Positions 50,282-60,387 of a stretch of 64,000 nt of DNA are shown here, in pieces. Below the pieces are notes generated by a model. It saw only the letters and a program-made list of their open reading frames with translations. It did not search any database and was not told the origin of the DNA. Position 1 is the stretch's first letter; the number at the start of each line of letters is the position of its first letter. The translations under genes and the position numbers were made by a program. This DNA is from Bacteroidales bacterium (GTDB taxonomy: Bacteria; Bacteroidota; Bacteroidia; Bacteroidales; UBA1715), in the NCBI GenBank assembly GCA_016714605.1, contig JADKDL010000004.1, forward strand, positions 186,001 to 250,000, read 5' to 3'.

Positions 50282-51732
50282 TCATTTTTTAAAAAATTCG
50301 GGAGAAATTATTAGAATTGCAATAAAAATTTCAACTCGACCTAAAACCATAAGTAATGAAATATACCAACGAGAAAACGAAGAAAGTTCTATATAATCTG
50401 AACTTGTTCCAAAATTGCCAATACCTTGACCTATGTTGCTTAAACTACAAACAACAATTTCTATAGCAGAATTAAGATCAATGGCTTGTGAACTTAATAT
50501 AATAACACTTATCGTAAAGGTTAAAATGTAACAAACAATAAAAGTCAAAAATCCAGATACTATTCTATTATTAAGCTGATGATTATTATAATATATAGGC
50601 ACAATTGCGTTTGAATGTATCATTTTCTTTAATTCGGCATAAGCAAATTTTGCAACAATTAATACTCTTACCGTTTTTAGTCCACCACCTGTAGTACCTG
50701 AAGAACTACCAAAAACCATAAATAATAATAGAAACGCAATAAGAATTGAAGGCCAAGCCAGATGATTGGAATTTACAAAACCGGTAGTAGATGAAAATGA
50801 AACAATACTAAACAAGCTCTCTCTAAAATAAGACTCAATAGAATGATTCGTATTATTAAAATATAAAATGATTGTAAATAATAGAGCACAAGCCACAATT
50901 ATATATGAATAAACTCGGAACTCTTCATTTCTAATTATTTTCTTAAATTGTAAATGAACTGCAAAATAGGAGAGAGTGAAATTGGCCCCCGCGAGATACA
51001 TAAAAAATATGATAATGTATTGAATATATTTAGAATCGAAATGAGCAATATTTGATTGATACATTGAAAAACCACCTGTAGAAACTGTTGAAAAAGAATG
51101 ATTTATAGCTTCAAATAGGTTCATGTCGCCTAAATATAAGAGCAAGGTTTCTGCCAAGGTTATAATTACATAAACTTGAAACATTTTTTTGCAGTTTCCT
51201 TAACTTTAGGATGGATTTCATAGTTTGATTTATTTACAGAGCTAATGCTATACATTTGCACACCACCAATTCCAAGGGTTGGTAATATTGCAAGTGAAAA
51301 TAATAGAATAACCATACCTCCAAGCCATTGCGTCATACTCCGCCAAAGGAGCAATCCATGAGGTAAAGTTAAAGGATCTGTTATGATAGATGCACCTGTT
51401 GTGGTTACTCCAGAGAGAACTTCGAAAAAAGCCAAATCAAATGGTAGTGTATCTGACAATAAAAATGGTAGAATTCCAAATATAGTGAGTATAATCCAAA
51501 CAAATGTTATTATAATATAACCTTCACGTTTACCAATATCATTGTTTGTTTTTCTTAATAAAAAATAAATAATTCCTCCTATAATACCACTAATGAGTGT
51601 TGATTGAATAAGAGCAAGAAAATCTGAGCCTTCATAAATTAATGATGTTATAGCGAACAGAAACAACGCCATACTTTCAATAAGTAAGAGTAAACCAAAA
51701 CTTTTTAAAATGACTTTAATGTTAATCATCAA
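50282..51732 (-). CDS. trkH: Trk-type potassium uptake channel subunit TrkH, with frameshift
   Basis: Two frames overlap at a run of seven A on the coding strand (T7 at 51184-51190). Part one (51166-51732) includes the first filter loop VTTTGASI; part two (50282-51184) includes STVSTGGFSM, FSSTTGFVNS, SSGTTGGGLKT and SNIGQGIGNFG. One more A gives the continuous ETAKKMFQVYVIITLAET. The zero-frame sequence is also a textbook -1 slippery heptamer (A AAA AAA), so slippage could in principle make the full protein. The complete length is about 483 residues. It moves K+ with the partner TrkA encoded just upstream. Confidence 0.88.
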
Positions 51733-51826
51733 ATATATTTGTTACAATTGAATATGAATATTTTGGTTGTACTTATAAAACACTTTCATTATCAATGAAT
51801 TTAGGTAATAAATAGTTAATTTAAAA

Positions 51827-53179
51827 TTATTTAGAGCCTTTTTCAAATAGTTTATGTACATCTTGAATTACAGAAGGTAAAGAGATTACCAGAACCTTAT
51901 CATGAGCTTTAATCTGAGTACTTCCAGTTGCTATAAAAGCTTCTTTATCTCTTACAACTCCGCCAATGAGCGCTTCTACAGGAAAATTGATGCTTTTCAG
52001 AGGTTTTTCACAAATTTTAGCATCAGCAGGCACTATTATTTCAAAAACTTCTGCTTCTGTATTGGTTAAATATTTAACTGAGGCAAATTCAGGTTCTAAG
52101 GTGTACTTGAAAATATGACTTGCCGAAATTATTTTTTTATTTATGATGGTATCAATGCCCATGCTTTCTGCTAAGTCAAGATAATCAATGTTTTCTACTT
52201 CGGCTATGGTTTTTCCTACACCTAGTCGCTTGGCTAAAATACAAGAAAGAATATTGGTTTCAGAATCGCCGGTTACAGCAATAAATGCATCCATATTTCT
52301 AATACCTTCTTCAACCAATAAATCAGTATTTCTTCCGTCTCCGTTTATAACCAGAGTATTATCAAGTACATTGGCCAGTTTTTGAGCGTTTCTCTTATCC
52401 ATCTCAATCAATTTTACATTAAACTGATTTTGAAGTAGTTTAGCTGTTGCTCTTCCAATTCTACTTCCACCAACAATCATTATGTTATTGATAGATAATT
52501 GTTTCTTACCGGTAAAACTAATAATTGTACCTATTCCTTTTTTATTACTTACTACATACACCACATCGTTTTGCCTTAAGACGTCGCCTCCGTTTGGAAT
52601 AATAGTTTGAGAATTTCTGTTAATAGCAACAATTCTATAGTCTAAGCCGTTTTTAGTGTTTACTAATTCAGACAAGGGTTTACCAATCACACTACTGTCA
52701 CTTTCAATTTTTATAACAAATAACGAAAGTTTTCCGTCGGAGAAATCAAAATATTCGCGTGTTGCAGATTTTCTTAGAAACTTAGCAATCTCGGTGGCAG
52801 CGAGTTGCTGAGGATTAATAATTGCATCTACACCTATTTCTTTAAATAAATTTAGATGCCTTTCTTTATATGTTTCCATGCCTCTGATTCGGGCAATAGT
52901 CATCTTAGCTCCAAGTTTTTTTGCTATTACAGCTGATGCAATATTCATTTCAGGGAAATGTGTAACACCAATATAAAGATCGCATTCACTAATCTTAGCA
53001 TCTTCTAATATTGACATTGATAATGCACTTCCTTCTATAGTTATCAAATCTAAGTGAAGTGTAATCTCGGTAAGGGCTTCGGGTTCAACATCAATTACGG
53101 TAATTTCATGTCCTTCATAAGCTAACATTTTAATCAAATGCGAACCAACTTCTCCGGCTCCGGCTATAATAATTTTCAT
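51827..53179 (-). CDS. trkA: Trk system potassium transport peripheral protein TrkA
   Basis: The 450-residue protein has two tandem RCK units: a first Rossmann motif GAGEVGSHLIKML at residues 6-18, an RCK_C part, a second motif GGSRIGRATAKLL near 231, and a second RCK_C. This duplicated layout is that of TrkA, which binds NAD(H)/ATP and gates TrkH on the cytoplasmic side. It precedes trkH by 94 bases on the same strand, forming a trkAH operon. Confidence 0.94.
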   Translation of the reverse strand: MKIIIAGAGEVGSHLIKMLAYEGHEITVIDVEPEALTEITLHLDLITIEGSALSMSILEDAKISECDLYIGVTHFPEMNIASAVIAKKLGAKMTIARIRGMETYKERHLNLFKEIGVDAIINPQQLAATEIAKFLRKSATREYFDFSDGKLSLFVIKIESDSSVIGKPLSELVNTKNGLDYRIVAINRNSQTIIPNGGDVLRQNDVVYVVSNKKGIGTIISFTGKKQLSINNIMIVGGSRIGRATAKLLQNQFNVKLIEMDKRNAQKLANVLDNTLVINGDGRNTDLLVEEGIRNMDAFIAVTGDSETNILSCILAKRLGVGKTIAEVENIDYLDLAESMGIDTIINKKIISASHIFKYTLEPEFASVKYLTNTEAEVFEIIVPADAKICEKPLKSINFPVEALIGGVVRDKEAFIATGSTQIKAHDKVLVISLPSVIQDVHKLFEKGSK

Positions 53180-53610
53180 CTATTTATTTTAATTTTTTTG
53201 TTTTCAGATTAAATACACATTGAAAAAAGGATTTCTTTTACAATTCTACTATATCTATATTTCTAGAATATAATAGTAACTAATCATCGCACGAAAACTG
53301 ATATTTGATAAACATGCTCTTTTGTTTTACACAGTTCTTTTGCAAAGTGTAAATTATTGATAAAATTATTAGAGTAAAGCTCATATTTAATAAATAAAAA
53401 TGAAAATGAAAAACAGCGCAAAAGTTAAATAAATTTATGAATTTATTAATGTCAGCACACAATTATTAATTTTATTAATGAAAAAATTAGTATTTATGTG
53501 TAATTAGTGCATTAAAAAGTGCAAATTTATTTAATTTTGGAATCGAAAATAAAAAGAGGCATAAAAAATGGGAACGTTTCTCATAAATAGAACTCTTATT
53601 TAAAGAATTT
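53180..53610. other. Divergent intergenic region, 431 bases
   Basis: It separates trkA (minus) and the ECF sigma gene (plus). TAATTTTG at 53532-53539 fits the -7 consensus and would give a leader of about 65 bases for the sigma gene. The rest is AT-rich without further features recognised. Confidence 0.4.
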
Positions 53611-54243
53611 ATGAAACAATCAAAACTCACAGAAAAGCAAATACTAGAAGGTTGTAGAAAATGTAAATTGGATGCTCAAAAGGCTCTATACAATCAATTT
53701 GCTCCTAAAATGCGTTCTGTTTGCATCAGATATAGTAACAGCAGAGTTGATGCTGAAGATATTTTACAAGAAGGTTTTTTAAAAGTCTTTCAGAATATTT
53801 CGCAATACAAGGAAATAGGCTCTTTAGAAGGGTGGATTAAAAGAATTATTATAAATACAGCTTTATATTTTTATAAAAAAAAAAAAAATACTGAGCTATA
53901 TAACTTCGATTCTATTGCTGAAAATGATATAGATGAATCAATTTCAGATGAACACATTGAAGATTTTGATTTAACGAACAAAAGTGATTTTAATTCTTTG
54001 TCTGAACAGGAAGCTATTTTACAAGCAGATTTCTCTAAAGAAGAGATTACAGAAGCTTTAAATACCTTGAAAGACGAATTTAAAGTGGTGTTTAATCTTT
54101 ATTACATAGAAGATTTTAAACATAAACAAATAGCAGAAATGCTTGGTATTGATGAAAGTACAAGCAGGACTAGACTTTTAAGAGCAAAAAAGAAAATTCA
54201 AAAAGAACTTTTTGCTCAGTGTAAGTCTAAATTTTTGATATAA
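53611..54243 (+). CDS. ECF-type RNA polymerase sigma factor
   Basis: The 210-residue protein has sigma region 2 (SNSRVDAEDILQEGFLKVFQ, residues 44-63) and region 4 (HKQIAEMLGIDESTSRTRLLRAKKK, about 172-196). The linker between them is unusually acidic (about residues 98-135). Just after region 2 the codons for four Lys lie in an uninterrupted run of 14 A (53875-53888). ECF factors direct polymerase to small regulons and are usually held by a membrane anti-sigma factor, here plausibly the next gene, 39 bases downstream. Confidence 0.9.
   Translation: MKQSKLTEKQILEGCRKCKLDAQKALYNQFAPKMRSVCIRYSNSRVDAEDILQEGFLKVFQNISQYKEIGSLEGWIKRIIINTALYFYKKKKNTELYNFDSIAENDIDESISDEHIEDFDLTNKSDFNSLSEQEAILQADFSKEEITEALNTLKDEFKVVFNLYYIEDFKHKQIAEMLGIDESTSRTRLLRAKKKIQKELFAQCKSKFLI
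53875..53888 (+). repeat. Poly(A)14 tract inside the sigma factor gene
   Basis: Fourteen consecutive A encode residues 89-92 (Lys) and part of Asn93. Tracts of this length are prone to replication and transcription slippage, either of which would shift the frame before region 4. Confidence 0.95.
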
Positions 54244-54282
54244 TTTAAGAACTAAGTGAAAAACTTTATTTAACTTTAATTA

Positions 54283-54903
54283 ATGGATAATTTCGATAAT
54301 AATTTCAAAAACCTAATTGCAACTCACTTTCAAAATGAAAGGGTTGAGGTCGATAATGGTTGGTCATTCATGGAAAACAAGCTTAAGAAGCAGAATTTCT
54401 ATACATTTGGCTATTACCATTTTAACTTATATTATGTTCTATTATCAGTAGTTGCAATTTCTTCATTAGTTTTTTTATATCAGTACAAAACCTCTTTGTC
54501 TGATGACAACACTTTTATTGAAGATAATTCTTTCAGTAAGCCCAACCAAAATGTTCAAGAATCAATTTCTTATCCCAATAATGGTGACAATGCTGAAATG
54601 AATGCTGTGTTTTCTGATTCCATTAACAATACATCAATAACTGAGGACTCTAAAAAACAAGAAAGTGTTTCTAAAAAAACTACTTTACCTCAGAGCAATT
54701 CTAAAAAAGATGCAGTAAACGCTAAAAAAGAACCTAACACATTAAATAATAATATTTTAGAAACTTTTAATGAAAGTAATGATTTAAACAAATCAAATTC
54801 AATAGAAAGTAAAAAAACTATTGTTGTTCAAGAGTCTTTTGATACAATACACAAAGTAGATACTCAATATGTTAATAAAAAATCTTTCTTTAAAAAGAAT
54901 TAA
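54283..54903 (+). CDS. Single-pass membrane protein, putative anti-sigma partner
   Basis: The 206-residue protein has a cytoplasmic N-terminus of about 46 residues (containing VEVDNGWSFMENKL), one membrane helix (about 49-66, YYVLLSVVAISSLVFLY) and a low-complexity Ser/Asn/Lys-rich periplasmic tail. Position right after an ECF sigma gene and this topology fit Bacteroidota anti-sigma or regulatory proteins. No zinc-binding HxxxCxxC motif is seen. Function is inferred from context. Confidence 0.6.
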   Translation: MDNFDNNFKNLIATHFQNERVEVDNGWSFMENKLKKQNFYTFGYYHFNLYYVLLSVVAISSLVFLYQYKTSLSDDNTFIEDNSFSKPNQNVQESISYPNNGDNAEMNAVFSDSINNTSITEDSKKQESVSKKTTLPQSNSKKDAVNAKKEPNTLNNNILETFNESNDLNKSNSIESKKTIVVQESFDTIHKVDTQYVNKKSFFKKN

Positions 54904-54977
54904 TTTTTATTGAAAATAAAATTATATTTCATTCCATAAAGTAATAAAAACGTACTTGTCATATTACTTATATTCAC

Positions 54978-54985
54978 TATTTTTG
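54978..54985 (+). promoter_or_regulatory. Candidate -7 promoter box for the second SNF2 gene
   Basis: TATTTTTG matches TAnnTTTG and lies 22 bases before the ATG at 55008. Confidence 0.4.
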
Positions 54986-55007
54986 TTGTTTCTATGAAAT
55001 TTATGAA

Positions 55008-57928
55008 ATGACAGAAGAGTTCTCAATACTTTTACAAAAACATCGAAGATTAGGATGGATTTTCATGCCTTACTATCTTTCTTTTGATGAAAAACACGAA
55101 TTCAAAAGCATTTCTAATATAGCTAATCTAGATACGATTGGATTGCTGGAAAATGAAGCTGAAAAAGAATTAGTTACCTTCATTCATGAGTATGATGAAA
55201 AGTTTTTGATAAAACTATTTTCTAAAAAGAAAAATATCACATCAAAAGACTTTTTAGACTCATTGTCTGATAGTTATATAGAAGAAAATATCAGACCTTT
55301 TATTGAAAAAAGAATTTCTAAATGTGTTGATATTCTTAAAAACACCAATATCCCTGTTTATCAAAGAAAAGATAGCTCGAATATTTATCCGGAAGATAGG
55401 ATTCATGTGTTTAATAACCAGACTGCTACACTTTTTAATTTCGAATTAACAGAATCTGATTTACAATATTTCTTATCGGTAAAAATTGATGAGAAAGAAA
55501 TTAATCTTCTCAATAAAGATTATATTTTACTTTCAAATACACCATGTAAAATAATAATAGACAATATTTTATATTCATTTCCCGACATAAATGGTAATAA
55601 ACTAATACCATTTTTCAAGCGCGCCTATATTGACGTTCCTCAAAGACTTCATAGCCAGTATTTCGCGACCTTTATACTCAATAGCATAAAAGACTATACT
55701 GTTAATTCGAAAGGCTTTAAAATACACTGCTTTGACCAACAGCCCCAAGTATTGTTGTGCTTCTCTGAAAACTTAAGGCACGAACCTGTACTTGATTTGT
55801 GCTTTATGTATGGAAAATTAAAGGTTGGAATAAACTCTGCTAAAAACGATTTAATCTTTTTTGAAAAACAGGGGAATTGCTATACCTATTTCAAATACAT
55901 AAGAAAATTAGACTTTGAAAAAGAGCTTTTTCAACAATTGCTAAACTCTGGACTAAATTCTGATAGTGATTTTTTCTTTTCAATAGCTACAGAAATTGAA
56001 GATAATAACCATAGATTACATTTAATTGGCGATTGGATTTCTACAAATAATGATTTACTGAAAAAGTATGATATTACTATAAAATCAATCGAAGATTTTG
56101 AATTTTCAAATGAAGTTGGTGAGTTTTCATTTGAAATACAATCAACAGAAAAAGATTGGTTTGATGTAGATGCCATAGTTCGTTTCGGAGAATTTCAGAT
56201 ATCATTTAAAAAAATAAGACAATACATAAAACACAAACAGAATATTATTACACTTCCTAACGGTAAACTTGCAGTTATACCAAGTGAATGGTTTGCTAAA
56301 ATTACCGATTTTATTGATTTGGCTGATAGCTCAAACCTTAATGAATCTCTAAAAATCAATAAGATGTATTTTAATCTCTTTGAAAATAGTAATTTAAATA
56401 AAACTGAAGATTCTATTAAATCTTTACTTTCATTTAATAATACAGACTATCTATTACCCAGTCATTTACAAGCAGATTTAAGAAGTTATCAAAAACTAGG
56501 ATTCAATTGGCTTTATTTTCTGCATTTAAATGGACTTGGTGGCTGCTTGGCCGATGATATGGGACTAGGTAAAACTTTGCAAACAATTGCATTACTCCAA
56601 AAATCTAAGGAGGAAAACAAGAATACTTTATCTACCGCAAGTAGTTTGCAGCTTTCATTATTTGATGATAGTCAAGAATTTGAACAATCTGAATGCACAT
56701 CTCTAATAGTTATGCCAACCTCATTAATACATAATTGGTTTAATGAATTTAGAAAGTTCACTCCAAGCATGAAAGTGTTGAAATATGCAGGAAGTGAAAG
56801 GTTCAAGGAAGCTTCAAACTTTAATAATTTTGATGTGGTTTTAACCACGTATGGAGTTTTAAGAAACGATATTGATGATTTTGAACGTTTCAAATTTAAT
56901 TATGTTATTTTAGATGAAAGTCAGCTTGTTAAAAATCCTGAATCTAAAACCTACAATGCTGCTTTAAGACTTAATTCCGAACATCGTCTGGTTCTTACCG
57001 GAACTCCAATAGAAAATTCATTGATAGACTTATGGTCACAATTGAATTTTGTAAATCCTTATTTACTAGGTAGCCTACCCGAATTTAAAAATAAATTCGT
57101 AAAAAAAATCGATAAGAATGAAGGTGCTGTAAAGTTACGGTTACAGAAAATTATTAAACCTTTTATTCTTCGAAGAGAGAAAAAAGAGGTTGCCAAAGAT
57201 TTACCCGATCTTACAGAGCAGGTAAGACTTTGCAAAATGACTGAGCAACAAGAAAAATTATATGAATCTGAAAAATCAAAAATTAGAAATCTAATTTATG
57301 ATAATATAGAAAAAAAGGGGTAAAGAATTGTTCTATTTATGTTTTGCAAGGATTAATGAGATTACGCCAAATAGCGAACCATCCAAAAATATGCAATATA
57401 GAAGACTCCCAATCTGTAAATGAATCAGGTAAATTTGATGAAGTTGTTGATATGCTTAATGCAATAATTCAAGATAAAAGCCATAAGATATTATTATTCT
57501 CATCATTTGTTAGTCAACTTGAGCTTTATGCCAACTATCTGGATGAAAATAGCATCAAATATTCGTTACTAACCGGAGAATCTACCAATCGAGAATCTTT
57601 AGTTACTGAATTTCAGGAAAATACAGAGAATCAGATATTTCTAATTTCAATAAAAGCCGGAGGAGTTGGTTTAAATTTAACTGCTGCTGATTATGTATTT
57701 TTACTTGATCCTTGGTGGAATCCGGCAGTTGAAAATCAGGCAATAAGCAGAGCTCACCGAATAGGACAAACAAACAAAGTATTTGTATATAGATTTATTA
57801 CCGAAAACAGTATTGAAGAAAAAATAAGATCGCTTCAAGAAAAGAAAAAAGAACTTGCTGATACATTTATTCAAAATGAAAATTCAATGGTTTTTTCTTT
57901 AGAATCTGTCAACTATTTATTTGATTAA
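55008..57928 (+). CDS. SNF2-family helicase, about 973 aa, with frameshift
   Basis: The long first part (55008-57323) contains about 490 residues of unknown fold, then motif I ADDMGLGKT near 514, a variant motif II DESQ near 634, and LTGTPIENSLIDLW. The frame ends at a TAA after A7G4 (57310-57320); one extra A restores EKKGVKNCSIYVLQGLMRLRQIANHP. The second part (57344-57928) then gives the C-terminal lobe with GGVGLNLTAAD and SRAHRIGQT. The break sits on A AAA AAG in the zero frame, the known -1 slippery sequence of E. coli dnaX, so slippage is possible as well as sequencing error. It is the smaller relative of the protein at 8167. Confidence 0.85.
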
Positions 57929-57955
57929 AGCTTATTTATAAACATATTTTTATAC

Positions 57956-57963
57956 TATTTTTG
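57956..57963 (+). promoter_or_regulatory. Candidate -7 promoter box close to pabB start
   Basis: TATTTTTG ends only five bases before the ATG at 57969. If used, the mRNA would have almost no leader. The match may also be chance in AT-rich DNA. Confidence 0.3.
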
Positions 57964-57968
57964 CTCTT

Positions 57969-58934
57969 ATGGACAAAAATACAGCAATCTTAAGAATGAA
58001 TGAATTAGGAAAGAGGAGAGTTCCATTTCTATTCATCATTGATTATACATTGCAGAATAATTTGATATTCCCCCTCGATAAAATTCCAAGTAACATTCAT
58101 TTTGAAATACATTCAAAATCAGAAATGAAAACAAATAGTTCAATAATAGAATTAATTGAACCTATACAATATCCTGATTTTAAAGAATATAATAATTCAT
58201 TTGATTATATAAAAAATCAAATAAAATTGGGGAATACCTATGTTGCAAACTTAACATTTTCAACAAAAATAAAACTGCATAAAACAATGAATGAAATTTA
58301 TACTTTGTCAAATGCAAAATATAAATTAATGATTGATGATTCCATATTGGTATTTTCTCCTGAGTGTTTTGTGAAAATTGAAAACGGAACAATTTCTACT
58401 TTTCCTATGAAAGGCACTAAATTAGTAACAAATGGTAATTCAGAGACTGAACTTATTAATAATTTTAAAGAAATAGCTGAGCATTCAACAGTTGTAGATC
58501 TTTTAAGAAATGATTTAAATAAAGTATCTAAATCTGTTGAAGTAGAAAGATTTAAGTATATAGATAAAATCAAAACTAACTCAAAAGAACTACTCCAATT
58601 GAGTTCTAAGATTACCGGTAAGCTAAATGAAAATTATGAAGATTCAATAGGCACTCTTATCTATTCTATGCTTCCGGCTGGCTCAATATGTGGAGCTCCT
58701 AAGCAAAAAACCTTGGAAATTATTGAAAAAGCTGAGACACATGAAAGAGGATTCTATACCGGAATTTTTGGTGTGTTTGATGGTGAAAACCTCGATAGTG
58801 CTGTGTTAATTAGATTTATAGAAAAAAAAGGAGAGGAGTATTTCTATAAAAGTGGAGGCGGAATAACGTGGTTTAGCGATTGTTTGACTGAATATGAAGA
58901 ACTTAAGACAAAAATATATGTACCAATTGGTTGA
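57969..58934 (+). CDS. pabB: Aminodeoxychorismate synthase component I
   Basis: The 321-residue protein is the short Bacteroidota form of the chorismate-binding enzymes. It shows GNTYVANLTF, TFPMKGTK, DLLRNDLNKV, SMLPAGSICGAPKQKT (the metal- and chorismate-binding core) and ERGFYTGIFGVF. It lacks the N-terminal tryptophan-binding region of TrpE. With a glutamine amidotransferase it converts chorismate to aminodeoxychorismate for folate. The next gene, pabC, overlaps its end by 17 bases. Confidence 0.9.
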   Translation: MDKNTAILRMNELGKRRVPFLFIIDYTLQNNLIFPLDKIPSNIHFEIHSKSEMKTNSSIIELIEPIQYPDFKEYNNSFDYIKNQIKLGNTYVANLTFSTKIKLHKTMNEIYTLSNAKYKLMIDDSILVFSPECFVKIENGTISTFPMKGTKLVTNGNSETELINNFKEIAEHSTVVDLLRNDLNKVSKSVEVERFKYIDKIKTNSKELLQLSSKITGKLNENYEDSIGTLIYSMLPAGSICGAPKQKTLEIIEKAETHERGFYTGIFGVFDGENLDSAVLIRFIEKKGEEYFYKSGGGITWFSDCLTEYEELKTKIYVPIG

Positions 58935-59541
58935 GAGTTTGAAAATTAAAAATGGAATTCCTCAAAATCTTTATTATCATCAGTTTAGATTCAATAAAGC
59001 GAGAAAAGATTTATTTGGTTTCAGCGATATAATTGATTTAGAAAATATAATTTTTGATTTTATTGAAAAGGCTGAAATAAAAAATATAACTGATCAATAT
59101 GAAATTTGTAAATGTAGAATTCTTTATAGTAAACAAATAGATGAAATTCAGATAGATAAATATATCCGCAGACAAGTGAATTCACTCAAAATTATTCACA
59201 ACAATGAAATAGAGTACAATTTTAAATTTGCCAACAGAACATTATTGACAGAACTATTTTCTCAAAAAGGAGATGCCGATGATATTTTGATAGTTAAAAA
59301 TGGTTTTATAACAGACACATCATATTCAAATATAGCACTCTACGATGGAAATTCATGGTTTACACCAAATTCTTACTTATTGCCAGGAACACAAAGGCAT
59401 AAGCTTTTGGAAGTGGGCATATTAAAAGAAATTGAAGTTACCGAACAAAAACTTTTTACATACAAAAAATTAAGAATTATCAATGCGATGATAGATTTTG
59501 ATGATTGCATTGATATAGAAATTTCAAATATTATAAAATGA
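58918..59541 (+). CDS. pabC: Aminodeoxychorismate lyase-like class IV PLP enzyme
   Basis: The start is taken at the ATG 58918 (MYQLVESLKIKNG), which overlaps pabB by 17 bases; an in-frame ATG at 58894 would add 8 residues. The 207-residue protein shows the fold type IV landmarks: an early Arg-rich helix (HQFRFNKARKDLFG), the probable PLP lysine in FKFANRT, and ITDTSYSNIALYDG with TPNSYLLPGT. It would release 4-aminobenzoate and pyruvate from aminodeoxychorismate. Coupling to pabB supports this over a branched-chain aminotransferase. Confidence 0.85.
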   Translation: MYQLVESLKIKNGIPQNLYYHQFRFNKARKDLFGFSDIIDLENIIFDFIEKAEIKNITDQYEICKCRILYSKQIDEIQIDKYIRRQVNSLKIIHNNEIEYNFKFANRTLLTELFSQKGDADDILIVKNGFITDTSYSNIALYDGNSWFTPNSYLLPGTQRHKLLEVGILKEIEVTEQKLFTYKKLRIINAMIDFDDCIDIEISNIIK

Positions 59542-60260
59542 CAATACAAGAATCATTAGACCCCTTGGGTACAGCAATTGCTGAATATTACAATAAGAAA
59601 AAAGATGAAAAAGTGCTAATTCATTCAGAAAATTTTGATGATGATGAAGTATCGGTAAGTTATTTTTTTAGAACTGAAAAGGATTTTTCAACAATTGAAA
59701 CATCGGCACTGAACCTCTGTAAGGGAAAGATACTAGATGTAGGAGCAGGGGCCGGCTGTCATTCACTTTTTCTTCAAAAAAAAGGTATGGATATTACTGC
59801 TTTAGAAATTTCAAAATTGGCTGTAAATACCATGAAAGAAATGAAAATTACTCAAATAATTGAACAAAATTTTTATGAACTGGAAAATATTAGATTTGAC
59901 ACACTTTTATTTCTAATGAATGGTTCTGGAATTATTGAAACTATTGATAATATTTCAAGTTTTTTCAAACATGCAAGAACTATTCTAAATGATGATGGTC
60001 AGATAATTATGGATTCTTCAGATTTAAAATATCTGTATGAAAATGAAGATGGCAGCTTCGATATAAACATAGCCGATAAATACTATGGAGAAATAAGATT
60101 TGCAATGACTTATAAATCGGTAAAAGGCAGATGGTTCGATTGGTTATATATTGATTTTGACACATTGCAATTTTATGCTCATGAAAATAATTTCACCTGT
60201 GAACTAGCTAAAAAAGGAGATTATTATGATTATTTAGCTGTTTTAAAACCAATAAAATAG
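59538..60260 (+). CDS. Class I SAM-dependent methyltransferase
   Basis: The 240-residue protein has motif I KILDVGAGAGCHSLFL (about 55-70) followed by an acidic strand end (TALEIS) and the later LFLMNGSGIIE, typical of small-molecule methyltransferases. It starts within the pabC stop codon (ATGA overlap), so it is probably translated with pabBC. The substrate is unknown. Nothing in the sequence links it to folate beyond the operon. Confidence 0.82.
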   Translation: MTIQESLDPLGTAIAEYYNKKKDEKVLIHSENFDDDEVSVSYFFRTEKDFSTIETSALNLCKGKILDVGAGAGCHSLFLQKKGMDITALEISKLAVNTMKEMKITQIIEQNFYELENIRFDTLLFLMNGSGIIETIDNISSFFKHARTILNDDGQIIMDSSDLKYLYENEDGSFDINIADKYYGEIRFAMTYKSVKGRWFDWLYIDFDTLQFYAHENNFTCELAKKGDYYDYLAVLKPIK

Positions 60261-60387
60261 CTTTTAATAAACTTTTGAAAATAAGTTATTCTAATATTTA
60301 AAATTAAATGAAATTTAACTTTATTTTTTTCGACTATATTTTGGTTTATTTGAAAAATTAGTAACTTCACACAAAATCGTAATTATA

